Origin: Streptomyces sp. SID12488
GTDB taxonomy: Bacteria; Actinomycetota; Actinomycetes; Streptomycetales; Streptomycetaceae
Assembly: GCF_010548275.1 (NCBI RefSeq)
Contig: NZ_JAAGLT010000006.1
Location: 124,001-188,000 of the forward strand
Direction: 5' to 3'
DNA length: 64,000 nucleotides
Shown here: positions 8,540-16,960 of the stretch, in pieces
Position numbering within the stretch: position 1 is the first letter of the stretch
Layout: each line of letters begins with the position of its first letter
Position numbers and translations under genes: made by a program
The notes under the pieces: generated by a model
Databases searched by the model: none
Seen by the model: the letters and a program-made list of their open reading frames with translations, nothing else
Told to the model about the DNA's origin: nothing

Positions 8540-9352
8540 CTACTTGCGAGGGAGCGAGAGGTTGATGATCGGGAGTCGCTTGGTCGTGCCCGCCACGTAG
8601 AGGTCCCTGGGAGCCGTGCGCAGCACGAACCTGTCGTCGTAGTCCCGCACACGCACCGACATCACGAAGAAGCCGTCGTCCTCGGTGGTCGTCTTTACGC
8701 GGTACTCGCCCTCCCAGTAGGTCTGCAGGAAGACCTCGTTGCCCGCGCGCTCGACGCCCCTGGGGACAGTGACCTTGCCCTGGACGGTGAGGATGGTGCC
8801 CTTCTTCACCTTCCTCTTGTTGACCGTGTAACTGAGCGTGCTGGCCTTGGCCTTGGTCGCCACGGTGGTATCCGTGTAGTAGCCGTCCTGCGGGGTGTTG
8901 GGGTTGCCGTCCTCGTCGTAGTAGGCCGTGATGTCCACCTTGCGCTGGACGTTGAGCAGGCTGCTGCCGCCCTCGTGATCGATGTTGACGTTGCGGATGG
9001 TGAACTTCCCCTTGGCGTCGGTGACCGGCTTACCCAGGTCGCGCGGTTCGTAGTACGTGGGGTCGATCGGGTCGCTCCACGGATTCCAGGTGGTGAAGCG
9101 GACGACCTCCTGGATGGTGACGGGGATGTTGGGCGCCGGGGTGCCGTCGGCCTTGGTGACCGTGCCGGTGACGTCGACGTGGCGGTTGTTGTAGTCGGTG
9201 CTGGTCGGGTTGGTGCTCACCTTCAGCACGTAGTCACGGACCGGCGCGGCGTCGGAGGACTTCGCGGAGGCGGTGGGCACGGCGAGGGCGCCTGCGGCGA
9301 GCAGGAGCGCGGCGGTGGTGGCGAGACGCTTCGACAGGGACTTCTCAGGCAC
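8540..9352 (-). CDS. secreted Ig-like fold protein
   Basis: 270 residues from GTG 9352, seven bases after GGAG; TTG 9364 is the alternative. The signal peptide is PEKSLSKRLATTAALLLAAG with cleavage near ASA. The mature protein reads as two beta-sandwich modules: residues ~45-150 (HVDVTGTVTKADGTPAPNIPV, GKFTIRNVNIDHEG) resemble carboxypeptidase-regulatory/Ig-like domains, and residues ~170-265 form a similar unit (ILTVQGKVTVPRGVERAGNEV, DDGFFVMSVRV). No catalytic motif is visible. Related Streptomyces proteins are uncharacterised; a cell-surface or matrix role is only a guess. Confidence 0.78.
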   Translation of the reverse strand: MPEKSLSKRLATTAALLLAAGALAVPTASAKSSDAAPVRDYVLKVSTNPTSTDYNNRHVDVTGTVTKADGTPAPNIPVTIQEVVRFTTWNPWSDPIDPTYYEPRDLGKPVTDAKGKFTIRNVNIDHEGGSSLLNVQRKVDITAYYDEDGNPNTPQDGYYTDTTVATKAKASTLSYTVNKRKVKKGTILTVQGKVTVPRGVERAGNEVFLQTYWEGEYRVKTTTEDDGFFVMSVRVRDYDDRFVLRTAPRDLYVAGTTKRLPIINLSLPRK

Positions 9353-9794
9353 GGTCAACTCCAAGTTCGTTCGGGACTAGAGGAGTTGCGCCGAGCGGCA
9401 CCGGTTCCGCCGCGACGCAGGTGTGCGACACACCGGGTTCGACCGGCGGGGCGGGAAGAGAGTTGTACCTGTGCGTCCGCTGTTACACGGCTGTAGCAGG
9501 AGACCGCTTCGTGCGGGTCGCATTGCTCTGCCGGTGAGCGGCGGCGTACCGGCGGCGGGCCCCGAGCCGACCGTGGCGCCGACGTCCATGGGGACGGCGT
9601 CGGGGACCTGGTGGTCGCCTGGCGGCGTGGCTCACGAAGGAAGCCATGTGCACGCGCCAGGGATACATGAACGCCGAGCAGTCAGCGGCATTCGAAAAGT
9701 TCTTGGGCCGACAATCTCCGGTCGGCGAACAGTGAACCGTTCCGGGACCGGTCCACCTCCCGCCGGGTCGCCCTCACCTCAACGTGGTTCAGGA
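9353..9794. other. intergenic region
   Basis: 442 bases between two minus-strand genes. It contains the promoter region of the secreted protein gene and the end of the phosphatase gene. No supported gene, and no clear terminator was found. Confidence 0.4.
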
Positions 9795-10973
9795 CTACGT
9801 CGTTTCGTCCGGTCTCCTGCGATTGCCGTGCCAGTCCAGGATCAGGACCGTGGCGTCGTCCTTGAGGCTGCCGTGACAGGCTTCGAGCACCGCGGCGGTC
9901 AGGCTCCGGACGGCTTCGCGCGGGTGCAGCGCGCGGGTGTCGTGAACGACCGCGGCCAGGTCGACGGCCGCTGCACCGCGCTCCTGCATTCCGTCGGTGA
10001 GCAGGACCAGGCGGTCTCCCGGACGCAGCTGCAGTTCCTGCAGGCGGTAGGAGCTGGGTGCCGACACGCCGAAGGGCAGGTTGACGGCGAGTTCCAGCTC
10101 TTCGACGGCGTCGCCGCGCAGCCGCAGTGGCCGGGGATGGCCGGCGTTGACCAGTTCGCACAGGCCAGTGTCGAGGTCGACGCACAGCAACTGTCCGGTG
10201 GCCAGGCCACGGCTGTGGCGCAACAGGGCCTCGTGGGCCTGCCGGGCCTGCTTCAGTGCGTCGCAGCCGCTGCGGCGGGCCCGCCGCAGCGCGCCGACCA
10301 GCAAGGTGGCCAGCAGGGCGGAGTCCGTGTCGTGGCCCATGGCGTCGGTGATCGACAGGTGCAGGGTGTCGCGGTCGAGCGTGTAGTCGTAGGTGTCGCC
10401 ACCGATGTCGTCGGCCGGGACCAGTCCGGCGGCCAGCGTGAACTGCTCCGCCTCGCAGCAGGGTGCCGAGGGAAGCAACTGATGCTGGATCTCGGCCGCC
10501 AGGCTGGGCTTGGTGGTACGCCGGCCCAGGTGGTACAGGTCGGTGAAACGGCGGTCGGTGACGATGATGTAGGCCAACGCGTGTGCGGCGTTGCGGACTT
10601 GGCGCAGTACGGTGTCGTCGGCCGACTGGAGAGTCACCTCCAGAACACCGATGCAGTCACCGCGGTTGGTGACCGGCGTGATGACGTTTCGCCCGCCCTG
10701 ACCGTCCGGTTCCACGTGCTGGCGCTGGCTCCGCAGAACGGCGTCGTAGACGCTTCCCCGCAGAGCGATCGGCCCGGCATCGTCGAGGGCCTCGTCGCCG
10801 GCCGCGGCGAGCCGAATCAGCCGCTGGCCGATCAGGTCGACGAACAGGAAAGACACCCGTTCGGCACCGAACCGCTTCTGCAGGTCGTGTGCCACCACGT
10901 CGACGGACTCACCGGGCGGGGCCGCTTCCGCAGCGGCCAGCAACTCGCCCAGTTCCAGATCTTCACCCGTCAC
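9795..10973 (-). CDS. GAF-SpoIIE/PP2C-type serine phosphatase
   Basis: 392 residues from GTG 10973, which follows GGAGG. Residues ~20-150 form a GAF-like sensor (RVSFLFVDLIGQRLIRLA ... GVLEVTLQSAD). Residues ~180-385 form a SpoIIE-type PPM phosphatase with the metal-binding Asp motifs VPADDIGGDTYDY, ITDAMGHDTDSAL, LTDGMQERG and LKDDATVLILD. Such enzymes dephosphorylate STAS antagonists in sigma partner-switching. A cytoplasmic protein with no adjacent STAS or kinase gene. Linkage to the STAS gene at the window start is possible but not shown. Confidence 0.92.
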   Translation of the reverse strand: MTGEDLELGELLAAAEAAPPGESVDVVAHDLQKRFGAERVSFLFVDLIGQRLIRLAAAGDEALDDAGPIALRGSVYDAVLRSQRQHVEPDGQGGRNVITPVTNRGDCIGVLEVTLQSADDTVLRQVRNAAHALAYIIVTDRRFTDLYHLGRRTTKPSLAAEIQHQLLPSAPCCEAEQFTLAAGLVPADDIGGDTYDYTLDRDTLHLSITDAMGHDTDSALLATLLVGALRRARRSGCDALKQARQAHEALLRHSRGLATGQLLCVDLDTGLCELVNAGHPRPLRLRGDAVEELELAVNLPFGVSAPSSYRLQELQLRPGDRLVLLTDGMQERGAAAVDLAAVVHDTRALHPREAVRSLTAAVLEACHGSLKDDATVLILDWHGNRRRPDETT

Positions 10974-11352
10974 GACAACCTCCTGTCTGCTGCCGCCCTT
11001 CTTCCCCGAGTCTGCGCAACATCACCTGCTTCGTTGATTTTGCCTGGTCAGAGAGCCGGCCAGGTCGGTACGGGGGGGTCCCTGGTCCGTCAGGCGGTGT
11101 CCTCGGGCAGCCGGGCGGGGCACCCGCCCACAAGGCAGACGTGCCGTCGCGGGGTGCGGATCACCTTCGGCAGCGGCTCGCGACGGTGGCATGGTCCGCG
11201 CCTACGCGTTGTCACGGGTGCCCGTGACTGAGAACGCTCGGGACCGGCCCGCCCCCTGCCAAGAGGGGAATTCTTGGGACTTTCAGGGCCGTTGGACATC
11301 ACGGCAGGTGATTCTCGCGTCGTCGTCGAACGAACCCGAGGAGACCCACCCC
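10974..11352. other. intergenic region before the NRPS relic
   Basis: 379 bases with no supported gene. Open frames here lack similarity and ribosome sites. Confidence 0.4.
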
Positions 11353-12128
11353 ATGCCCGCTGAAGACCGCGGGGTCGCTGCCCCTGGTCTCAGCGCAGGC
11401 CGGCGTCTGGTTCGCCCAGCAACTGGGCCCTCTGCGCCGTGCCTACGCCGTCGGCGAGGACCTGGAAATCCGCGGAGCCGTGGACCCGGGACTCCTCCAA
11501 GGAGGCGCTGCGCCGGATGCTGGCGGAGACCGAGGCGCTCGGCATGTGCTTCGCGGAGGCGGACGGTGTGGTGCGGCAGCGGCCGGCCGGTCGGCCGCCG
11601 TTCCGGCTGGAGACCGTCGACGTGAGCGGCGCCCCCGACCCGCTCGCCGCCGCCGAGGCACGCATACGGGCCGAGCTGGACCAGCCGATGGACCCGGCGA
11701 CCGGTGATGTGCACCGGCAGTTGCTGGTGCACACGGGGCCCGAGTCCTTCTGCTGGATGCAGGGCTACCTCCACATCGTCACCGACGGCGTGAGCGGCAC
11801 CCTCATCGCCCGCCGGGTCGCGGCGCACTACTCCGCGCTGATGAGCGGCGAACCCGTGCCGCCGTCCGGCGCGGCGCCGTGGCGGGAGATCGTGGCCGAG
11901 GAGGAGGCCTGCCTCGCCTCCGACGCCCGGGATGCCGACCGGGCCTTCTGGCGGGGCACGCTCCCCGTCGCCCAGGGCGAACCGGGTGCGAAGCGCCTCG
12001 TGCCGGCCGAGCAGCCGCTGCGCGCAGACCGCTGCTGCGCCCGCGAGGCATGGAAGAGGGCGAAGACCGGCTCCGTGGACGATTCTGTGGACGGTTCTCC
12101 CGAAACGACCGGGACTACCGGAACGTGA
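11353..12128 (+). pseudogene. relic of an NRPS condensation domain
   Basis: Three frames are needed to read it. Frame 2 around 11384-11500 gives the C-domain opening PLVSAQAGVWFAQQLGPLRR followed by AYAVGEDLEIRGAVDPGLL; after a frame change near 11500, frame 3 continues as EALRRMLAETEALGM and reaches the acceptor-site motif in LHIVTDGVSG (family HHxxxDG, with one His replaced by Leu and Asp-Gly kept). Similarity ends near FWRGTLPVAQG at about 11980, roughly 190 residues into a ~430-residue domain; no adenylation or carrier domain follows. It is inactive and marks a lost nonribosomal peptide synthetase gene. Confidence 0.75.
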
Positions 12129-12301
12129 GTGGCCAAGACGACTCCCTCGACCGTCACGCCTTTTCTGACGCGCGGCACCAATTTCACCTGCTGGGTGAAT
12201 CCCACGGTGTGCGCGTGCCGCGTTTCGAATAAGTCCCGACCGGTCGGTCCCAGGGACACGTGACAGCGAGCCCGGCCTCACACCCGGACCGCTGGTGGTC
12301 G

Positions 12302-13465
12302 CTACTGGCTGATGGTCGCCGGCGGCGGGGTCCAGCGGCTCTTGGGCGGGATGCCGGTGCTGACTCCGAAGTCCCTCTTGAGCTGTTCAGGGATGGCGTA
12401 GTGCATGACGCGGCCACGAGTGAGGGAGGACAGTTCCAGGACACTGGTCAGGTGGCCGAGTCGGTCCAGGGCCCAGCCCGCCAGGGGTGAGCGGTCCTCA
12501 ATGGTTTCCAGCACCCCCAGCAGGGCGGGAGCGGCCTTGACGACGGTGTCCCAGGTGGTGCGGGGCACTTGCAGCCAGTCGGCGCAGGTGTCGCCGATCA
12601 GATAGCGGATCAGGGCGGAAACGATCGGGTCGAAGAAGGTGCCGGGCACGACTTCCTCGTAGAGGTCGATGAGCTGGCGGGTGAGCTGGGCGCCTTCCTC
12701 GCTGGGGCCCATGTGCCGGGTCATGTACAGGTCGGAGAACTGGCGAGCTGCCTGCAGATCCTTGGGAACATGTTCCTGGTCGACGCCGAGGACGGCGCCC
12801 ACCACCCGCCAGGCGTAGTAGTAGGCCTCGGCGCCCTCGTCGCTCATGTGAATGCCAAGCCGGTGCAGTGCGTCGAGGACCTGGATGGAGAACATCATCT
12901 GCCCGCCGATCATGTCCTCCTGGCAGATCGGCGTGCCCAGGGCGGCGGTGTCCCAGCGGTCCTCGCGCTTGAGGTGGTGGCGGATGGAGGCATGCAGCAA
13001 CCGCACCTTCTGGGCTGCGGGGATGAAACGGCTGCCGGCTTCGAACGCGTCGGGCTGCATGAGGTACACGGTGAACTGGCCCGTCTCCGCCATCCGCTTG
13101 GAGGGGTACTTCAGCGAATGGGTGGACGACAGCAGCTTGGCCACATGGGGCAGCACGTAGCAGGCGGGCATCGATGCGAACGACAGTGCGGTGGAGATGT
13201 GCACGTTGTTGTCGATGAAGAACAGCCGCGCCTTCTCCATCTCACCCCAGTCCACCCAGGCCGGGGGCGTGCTGGTGGCGTTCAGGTACTCGCGGGCGAT
13301 GTCGGGCAGCCCTTCGGGAAGGTCCTGTCCGACAGTGGAGACGTAGCGCATCAGTGTGTTGAACTTACCGACCTCTCCGCGCTCGAACAGTGTCGCCACG
13401 GTGGCGTCGGCGAGTTCGTCACCTTCGGTGCGCAGGTCGTCCATGGACGTTCGGGTGTAGGTCAT
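12302..13465 (-). CDS. MpaB/latex-clearing-protein-like oxygenase (DUF2236)
   Basis: 387 residues from ATG 13465 after GGAGG. All-helical DUF2236 protein of the family that includes the rubber oxygenase Lcp and MpaB, haem enzymes that cleave isoprenoid double bonds. The family core is visible: the His of VRLLHASIRHHL (residue 158) at the position of the Lcp haem ligand, an upstream RMAETG segment (124-129) where Lcp has conserved Arg/Lys/Thr, and a C-terminal DTCADWLQVP helix. There is no Sec or Tat signal, unlike secreted Lcp, so the substrate is probably intracellular. It lies 26 bases downstream of a polyprenyl diphosphate synthase gene in the same operon, suggesting it acts on an isoprenoid made by that enzyme. 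That substrate link is inference. Confidence 0.8.
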   Translation of the reverse strand: MTYTRTSMDDLRTEGDELADATVATLFERGEVGKFNTLMRYVSTVGQDLPEGLPDIAREYLNATSTPPAWVDWGEMEKARLFFIDNNVHISTALSFASMPACYVLPHVAKLLSSTHSLKYPSKRMAETGQFTVYLMQPDAFEAGSRFIPAAQKVRLLHASIRHHLKREDRWDTAALGTPICQEDMIGGQMMFSIQVLDALHRLGIHMSDEGAEAYYYAWRVVGAVLGVDQEHVPKDLQAARQFSDLYMTRHMGPSEEGAQLTRQLIDLYEEVVPGTFFDPIVSALIRYLIGDTCADWLQVPRTTWDTVVKAAPALLGVLETIEDRSPLAGWALDRLGHLTSVLELSSLTRGRVMHYAIPEQLKRDFGVSTGIPPKSRWTPPPATISQ

Positions 13466-13491
13466 GGTGCTCCTCCGGTGGGGGTGGCCGG

Positions 13492-14544
13492 TCAGTGCGT
13501 GCGGGCCGCCGAGACGGTCACCAGGGCCGACAGTGCGCGCCGCGCTTCGGCTGTCAGATCGGCGTCGGCCAGGGCGTCGTGTGCTTCACGCAGCCGAGCG
13601 GTGATCATGTCTTCGACTCGGGCGACGGCGCCGGTGCGGTGGGTGATCTCCCGCACCCGTTCCACCTGGTCCTCGCTGAGGCCCGCCTGCCCGAGGAGGT
13701 GGTGCAGCTCGGCGTGTTCCGCCTTGGTGGCGCAGGTCAGGGCATGAGCCATCAGGGCGGTGGGCCGGTTCCCGGCCAGGTCGTCGGCCGGGTCCTTGCC
13801 CGTCTGCTCAGGATCGCCGAACAGGCCCAGCAGGTCGTCGCGCAGCTGGAACGCCTCACCCAGGGGGAGGCCGTACTCGCTGTACGCCTGCAGCAGGCGC
13901 GGTGAGGCACCGGCGAGCAGGCCGCCGATCTGCAAAGGGTGTTCGACGGTGTATTTGGCGGTCTTGTAGCGGATCACCTTCACCGACGCGTCCGGGTCCG
14001 GCTCGGCTCCCGTGCGCAGGACTTCCAGGCACTCTCCGGCCACCAGTTCACGGGCCAGAACCGCCCACAGCGGCCGGGCCCTGCTCAGGAAGGCGCCGGG
14101 CAGGCCAGAGGTGGCGAACAGCTGCCCGGCCATTGACATCAGCAGGTCACCCACCAGCATGGCCAGGGCCCGGGCGTCGGCCTTGGGCCGCGCATGACCG
14201 GTGAGGATCTCGCGCAGGGCGATGTGCCCGGTGGGCCGGCCGTGCCGGGTGCGGCTGTGGTCGATCAGATCGTCGTGCACGACAGCAGCCGCATGCACCA
14301 GCTCGATCGCGCCGGCAGCCCGTACGAGCGCCTCACTGTCGGGCTGGCCGGCCCCACGCCAGCCCCAGTAGCAGAACGCCGCCCTGAGCCGCTTGCCGTG
14401 CCCGGTCGCGGCATGAAGCTGTTCCGCGACCGGCGCCAGACAGACATCGATGTCGGCCAGCGCCTGTGCTTCCGCGGTGACGAACGCGCTGAGGACCTGG
14501 TCGACACGCTGCTTCAGCAAGACGTGCTCGTCCCGTTCACTCAC
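13492..14544 (-). CDS. trans-polyprenyl diphosphate synthase
   Basis: 350 residues from GTG 14544 (GGGGAGA upstream; overlaps the preceding stop by eight bases). Condenses isopentenyl diphosphate with allylic diphosphates. First Asp-rich motif DDLID (residues 91-95) and second motif DDLLGLFGD (236-244) are intact; the family GKRLRA basic motif is at 50-55. The residues four and five before the first Asp motif are Ala, not aromatic, which leaves room for a product longer than farnesyl; C20 or longer is my estimate. No phytoene or terpene synthase gene is nearby. The only downstream partner is the MpaB/Lcp-like oxygenase. Confidence 0.92.
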   Translation of the reverse strand: MSERDEHVLLKQRVDQVLSAFVTAEAQALADIDVCLAPVAEQLHAATGHGKRLRAAFCYWGWRGAGQPDSEALVRAAGAIELVHAAAVVHDDLIDHSRTRHGRPTGHIALREILTGHARPKADARALAMLVGDLLMSMAGQLFATSGLPGAFLSRARPLWAVLARELVAGECLEVLRTGAEPDPDASVKVIRYKTAKYTVEHPLQIGGLLAGASPRLLQAYSEYGLPLGEAFQLRDDLLGLFGDPEQTGKDPADDLAGNRPTALMAHALTCATKAEHAELHHLLGQAGLSEDQVERVREITHRTGAVARVEDMITARLREAHDALADADLTAEARRALSALVTVSAARTH

Positions 14545-14821
14545 CGCCGTTCTCCCCCTGACTCCGGGCGGTGACGGTACGGGCGAGCACCTCCAGGTGA
14601 GCCGGCGGTGAAGCCCCATGCCGGTCCAGGAGGAGACGGCCCCGCGCCTTGGTCTCCTCCTGACCGTCAGCCAGCAGGTCCCCCAGATCCGCGCGGCGCA
14701 GCAAGCCACTGACACTTCCCAGCGCGCTGCTCAACCCGCATACCGCCAGATCGGCAAGGTCGGCCATCAGGGCCACCGTGTCCTCGGTCAGGCCCGGCTT
14801 GCGACCGTCATGGTGTGTCAC
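14537..14821 (-). CDS. small protein of unknown function, first gene of polyprenyl operon
   Basis: 94 residues from GTG 14821, preceded by GGGAGA. Mostly helical with a Leu/Ala-rich middle (TVALMADLADLAVCGLSSAL) and a charged C-terminal half (DGQEETKARGRLLLDRHG). No signal peptide, no cysteine pair, no motif I recognise. The stop overlaps the start of the polyprenyl synthase gene, so translation is probably coupled and the protein may assist that enzyme. Confidence 0.65.
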   Translation of the reverse strand: MTHHDGRKPGLTEDTVALMADLADLAVCGLSSALGSVSGLLRRADLGDLLADGQEETKARGRLLLDRHGASPPAHLEVLARTVTARSQGENGGE

Positions 14822-14989
14822 AGCTTGTCTCCCAGCACGGCAGGACCCGCCACGGCTCCGGCCTGCCGGCACAGAGCAGCGCGTTGCGGCGTTCGGCACG
14901 ACGCGCTTCGAGTCTGGCCATCAAACGCACTCCAGGCAGCCCTAATGCACCATCGAGTGATCTTCTTCAAAGATCCCGACAGGCTGGAG

Positions 14990-15016
14990 GATGCACCTGT
15001 ACGGGACAGGTGCATC
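14990..15016. promoter_or_regulatory. perfect palindrome upstream of the polyprenyl operon
   Basis: 11-bp arms (14990-15000 and 15006-15016) are perfectly complementary around a 5-base centre. It lies about 170 bases upstream of the GTG at 14821. The central 14-base sequence ACCTGTACGGGACA recurs with one change at 15204-15217 (ACCTGTATGGGACA). This is either a regulator site or an attenuator hairpin in the leader. Confidence 0.45.
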
Positions 15017-15219
15017 CCATCCTGGGGAGCTGTGCTCGCCTGGAGTGGCGGCTGAACGACGGGACCTGTCTGCAGTTCTGCGCACAGTCCTGCTGTCCAC
15101 GCCGAGTCCCGCCTCCGGTGTGGTGCGGGCGCCGATCCGGCTGAGCAACGCACGGCCTTCGTTCACCTGCCGTGCTCGGCCAGAGGGCCAAAGCGCGCGC
15201 AGGACCTGTATGGGACATA

Positions 15220-15258
15220 GGGGTGGGGTGAGGCGTCGTCATGGCCTCACCCCACCCC
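15220..15258 (-). terminator. terminator after the 56-residue membrane protein gene
   Basis: 15-bp perfect arms (15220-15234 and 15244-15258) with a 9-base loop, 14 bases beyond the stop codon of the small minus-strand gene. Confidence 0.8.
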
Positions 15259-15272
15259 GGGTTCTGACTGTG

Positions 15273-15443
15273 TCAGCGCCTGCGGCCGGACCAGCCGTTC
15301 CCGATTCCCGCGACGTGCAGGGCGAGAAGCATCAGGCCGAGGAGCATGACGTTCGTGGAAGCGAAGACATCGTTCGTCGCGATGTCGGCGGCGTTGATCA
15401 GGAACGCGATGAAAAACAGTACTGCCGCAGCTATACCAAGCAT
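15273..15443 (-). CDS. 56-residue membrane protein
   Basis: ATG 15443 follows GAGGAA nine bases upstream. The product begins MLGIAAAVLFFIAFLINAAD and ends WSGRRR, with two predicted membrane helices (residues ~3-18 and ~32-48) joined by a short polar segment, and a positive C-terminus likely to stay inside the cell. Function unknown. Ribosome site, hydrophobic pattern and a terminator directly after the stop support a real gene; similar short membrane proteins are frequent in Streptomyces. Confidence 0.75.
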   Translation of the reverse strand: MLGIAAAVLFFIAFLINAADIATNDVFASTNVMLLGLMLLALHVAGIGNGWSGRRR

Positions 15444-15925
15444 GGAGCGGTTCCTCTCGAATAGGTGAGAACCGTGTGCCCCTGTATTTCCTTCGTAGAC
15501 CTCTGACGATGGTGTCCGTTCTCGTGGCGCAGCCCGTCGAGGGTCGTGAACTCATGCCCGTCCGGCCGGGGCGCTCATCCGCCGCGGGTGAGTACTCCGG
15601 GCGGACAGCAGGACATCGTGCAAGTCTCCCTGTCGAAGGGGCAGTTCAACCCAAGGAACGCACGGTGACCTTGCCCCGGTCTGACCTGATGGCAGCTGTT
15701 TCAACCACTGCCTGCGGCCGACGGATTAGAGGCGATCAAGGCTCACACTGTCGGTCATTCGCCGAGCATGGGAGGTCGCGGATATAGCATCACCCGACTT
15801 TTCGTAGGCCCACTCGGCCAGTACAGGAACAACAAGGTTGCCGGCCGCCGACCCTACGTAAGGTCCGGGACATTGACGAGGAAGGCGACACCCGAGCCTC
15901 GCAGTGACCATAAGGAGATGCCGGT
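15444..15925. other. intergenic region between divergent genes
   Basis: 482 bases between the 56-residue membrane protein gene and the roadblock gene. The only strong element is an AAGGAG ribosome site at 15912-15917, discussed with the next gene. Frames here are arginine-rich noise. Confidence 0.45.
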
Positions 15926-15934
15926 ATCAGCAAT

Positions 15935-16300
15935 GTGGAGATTTGCCTCAAGGAGATCATGGCCTCGATCGAGGGCTCGTTGGGAACCGCTCTGGTCGAC
16001 TACACCAGCGGTATGGCGCTGGGCACTCTCGGAGGTAGCAAGGACCTCGACCTCACCGTCGCGGCGGCGGGCAACACGGACGTGATCCGGGCCAAGACCC
16101 GCACCATGGAACACCTCGGGCTCAAGGGTGAGATCGAGGACATCCTGATCACACTCGCCGGCCAGTACCACATCCTCCGGCCGCTCAAGGGCCGCGGCGG
16201 CAACGGATTGTTCCTCTACCTCGTGCTCGACGCGAAGAAGTCGAACCTCGCGATGGCCCGCCACCAGCTCAAGAGTGTCGAAGGCCAACTGGACGTGTAG
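15935..16300 (+). CDS. roadblock/LC7-like domain protein
   Basis: 121 residues from GTG 15935. Single alpha/beta domain with the pattern of Streptomyces roadblock-like proteins: SIEGSLGTALVDYTSGMALG, LTVAAAGNTDVIRAKTRTM, GEIEDILITLAGQYHILRPL and GLFLYLVLDAKKSNLAMARH. Roadblock proteins work beside small Ras-like GTPases or sensor kinases; none is adjacent, so this copy is an orphan. The start is doubtful: the AAGGAG at 15912-15917 is 17 bases from the GTG, while the codon eight bases from it in this frame is ATC (15926), and reading from there gives I-S-N-V-E, the family-like N-terminus. Confidence 0.85.
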   Translation: MEICLKEIMASIEGSLGTALVDYTSGMALGTLGGSKDLDLTVAAAGNTDVIRAKTRTMEHLGLKGEIEDILITLAGQYHILRPLKGRGGNGLFLYLVLDAKKSNLAMARHQLKSVEGQLDV

Positions 16301-16317
16301 AACGCCGCGTTCTCCAT

Positions 16318-16396
16318 GGCCTCGCACGCCCACGACTTGAAGATTTCTTCAACTGGGCACATCCGGATCAGCTCAATCCCGTGGGCGTGCGAGGCC
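16318..16396. promoter_or_regulatory. 17-bp inverted repeat enclosing an ArsR-type palindrome
   Basis: Arms 16318-16334 and 16380-16396 are perfectly complementary over 17 bases with a 45-base interior. Inside, at 16337-16352, is TTGAAGATTTCTTCAA (7-bp arms, 2-bp centre). The TTGAA...TTCAA form resembles ArsR/SmtB operators, and the arsR-type gene starts 148 bases downstream. The outer repeat could instead form the terminator of the roadblock gene, whose stop is 18 bases upstream. Confidence 0.55.
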
Positions 16397-16499
16397 GGAT
16401 GCACGAGGATCGGTCCGCAGGACCGCCTGCGGTGGCACGCACAGGGCCACCGAGCCCGGATGCAGCCAGTCGAATGCGGCAGGGAGCGAGCGATTCACC

Positions 16500-16871
16500 A
16501 TGCAGGTCCCCCTCTACCAGGCCAAGGCCGAGTTCTTCCGGATGCTCGGCCACCCGGTACGCATCCGGGTCCTGGAACTCCTACAGAACGGCCCCGTCCC
16601 CGTGCGCGACCTGCTCGGCGAGATCGAGATCGAACCGTCCAACCTCTCCCAGCAACTGGCCGTACTGCGCCGCTCGGGGATCGTGGTGTCCATCCGGGAG
16701 GGCTCCACCGTCAGCTACGCCCTGGCCGGCGGCGATGTGGCCGAACTCCTGCGCGCGGCTCGCCGGATCCTGACCGAACTGATCACCGGCCAGGGCGAGT
16801 TGCTCGCCGAACTCCAGCAGGCAGACCCCTTGCCGGCCCTCACCCCGGGCGGATCCGACCGACGCTCCTGA
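16500..16871 (+). CDS. ArsR/SmtB-family winged-helix repressor
   Basis: 123 residues from ATG 16500. The N-terminal MQVPLYQAKAEFFRMLGHPVR and the winged HTH (VPVRDLLGEIEIEPSNLSQQ, then LRRSGIVVSIREGSTVSYAL) match a Streptomyces ArsR subgroup. No cysteine is present, so it cannot sense metals through thiolates like classical ArsR. Related genes are often followed by a sulfate-permease-type transporter; here a terminator and a convergent gene follow, so the regulator is solitary and probably autoregulated through the palindrome upstream. Confidence 0.9.
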   Translation: MQVPLYQAKAEFFRMLGHPVRIRVLELLQNGPVPVRDLLGEIEIEPSNLSQQLAVLRRSGIVVSIREGSTVSYALAGGDVAELLRAARRILTELITGQGELLAELQQADPLPALTPGGSDRRS

Positions 16872-16908
16872 TTCCCTGGGCCCTGTAGCTGCGCGGCCGG
16901 CGACAAAG

Positions 16909-16944
16909 CCCGAGGCGCCGGTCCTGACAGGCCGGCGCCTCGGG
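16909..16944. terminator. bidirectional terminator between arsR and the peptidase gene
   Basis: 13-bp perfect arms (16909-16921 and 16932-16944) with a 10-base loop, placed between two convergent stop codons. Confidence 0.85.
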
Positions 16945-16960
16945 GTCGGGGTCGGGAACG

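Larger units (their letters stand above)
14822..15272. other. upstream region of the polyprenyl operon
   Basis: 451 bases between two minus-strand genes. It holds the hairpin at 14990-15016, a second copy of its motif at 15204-15217 and the terminator at 15220-15258, listed separately. No supported gene. Confidence 0.5.
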
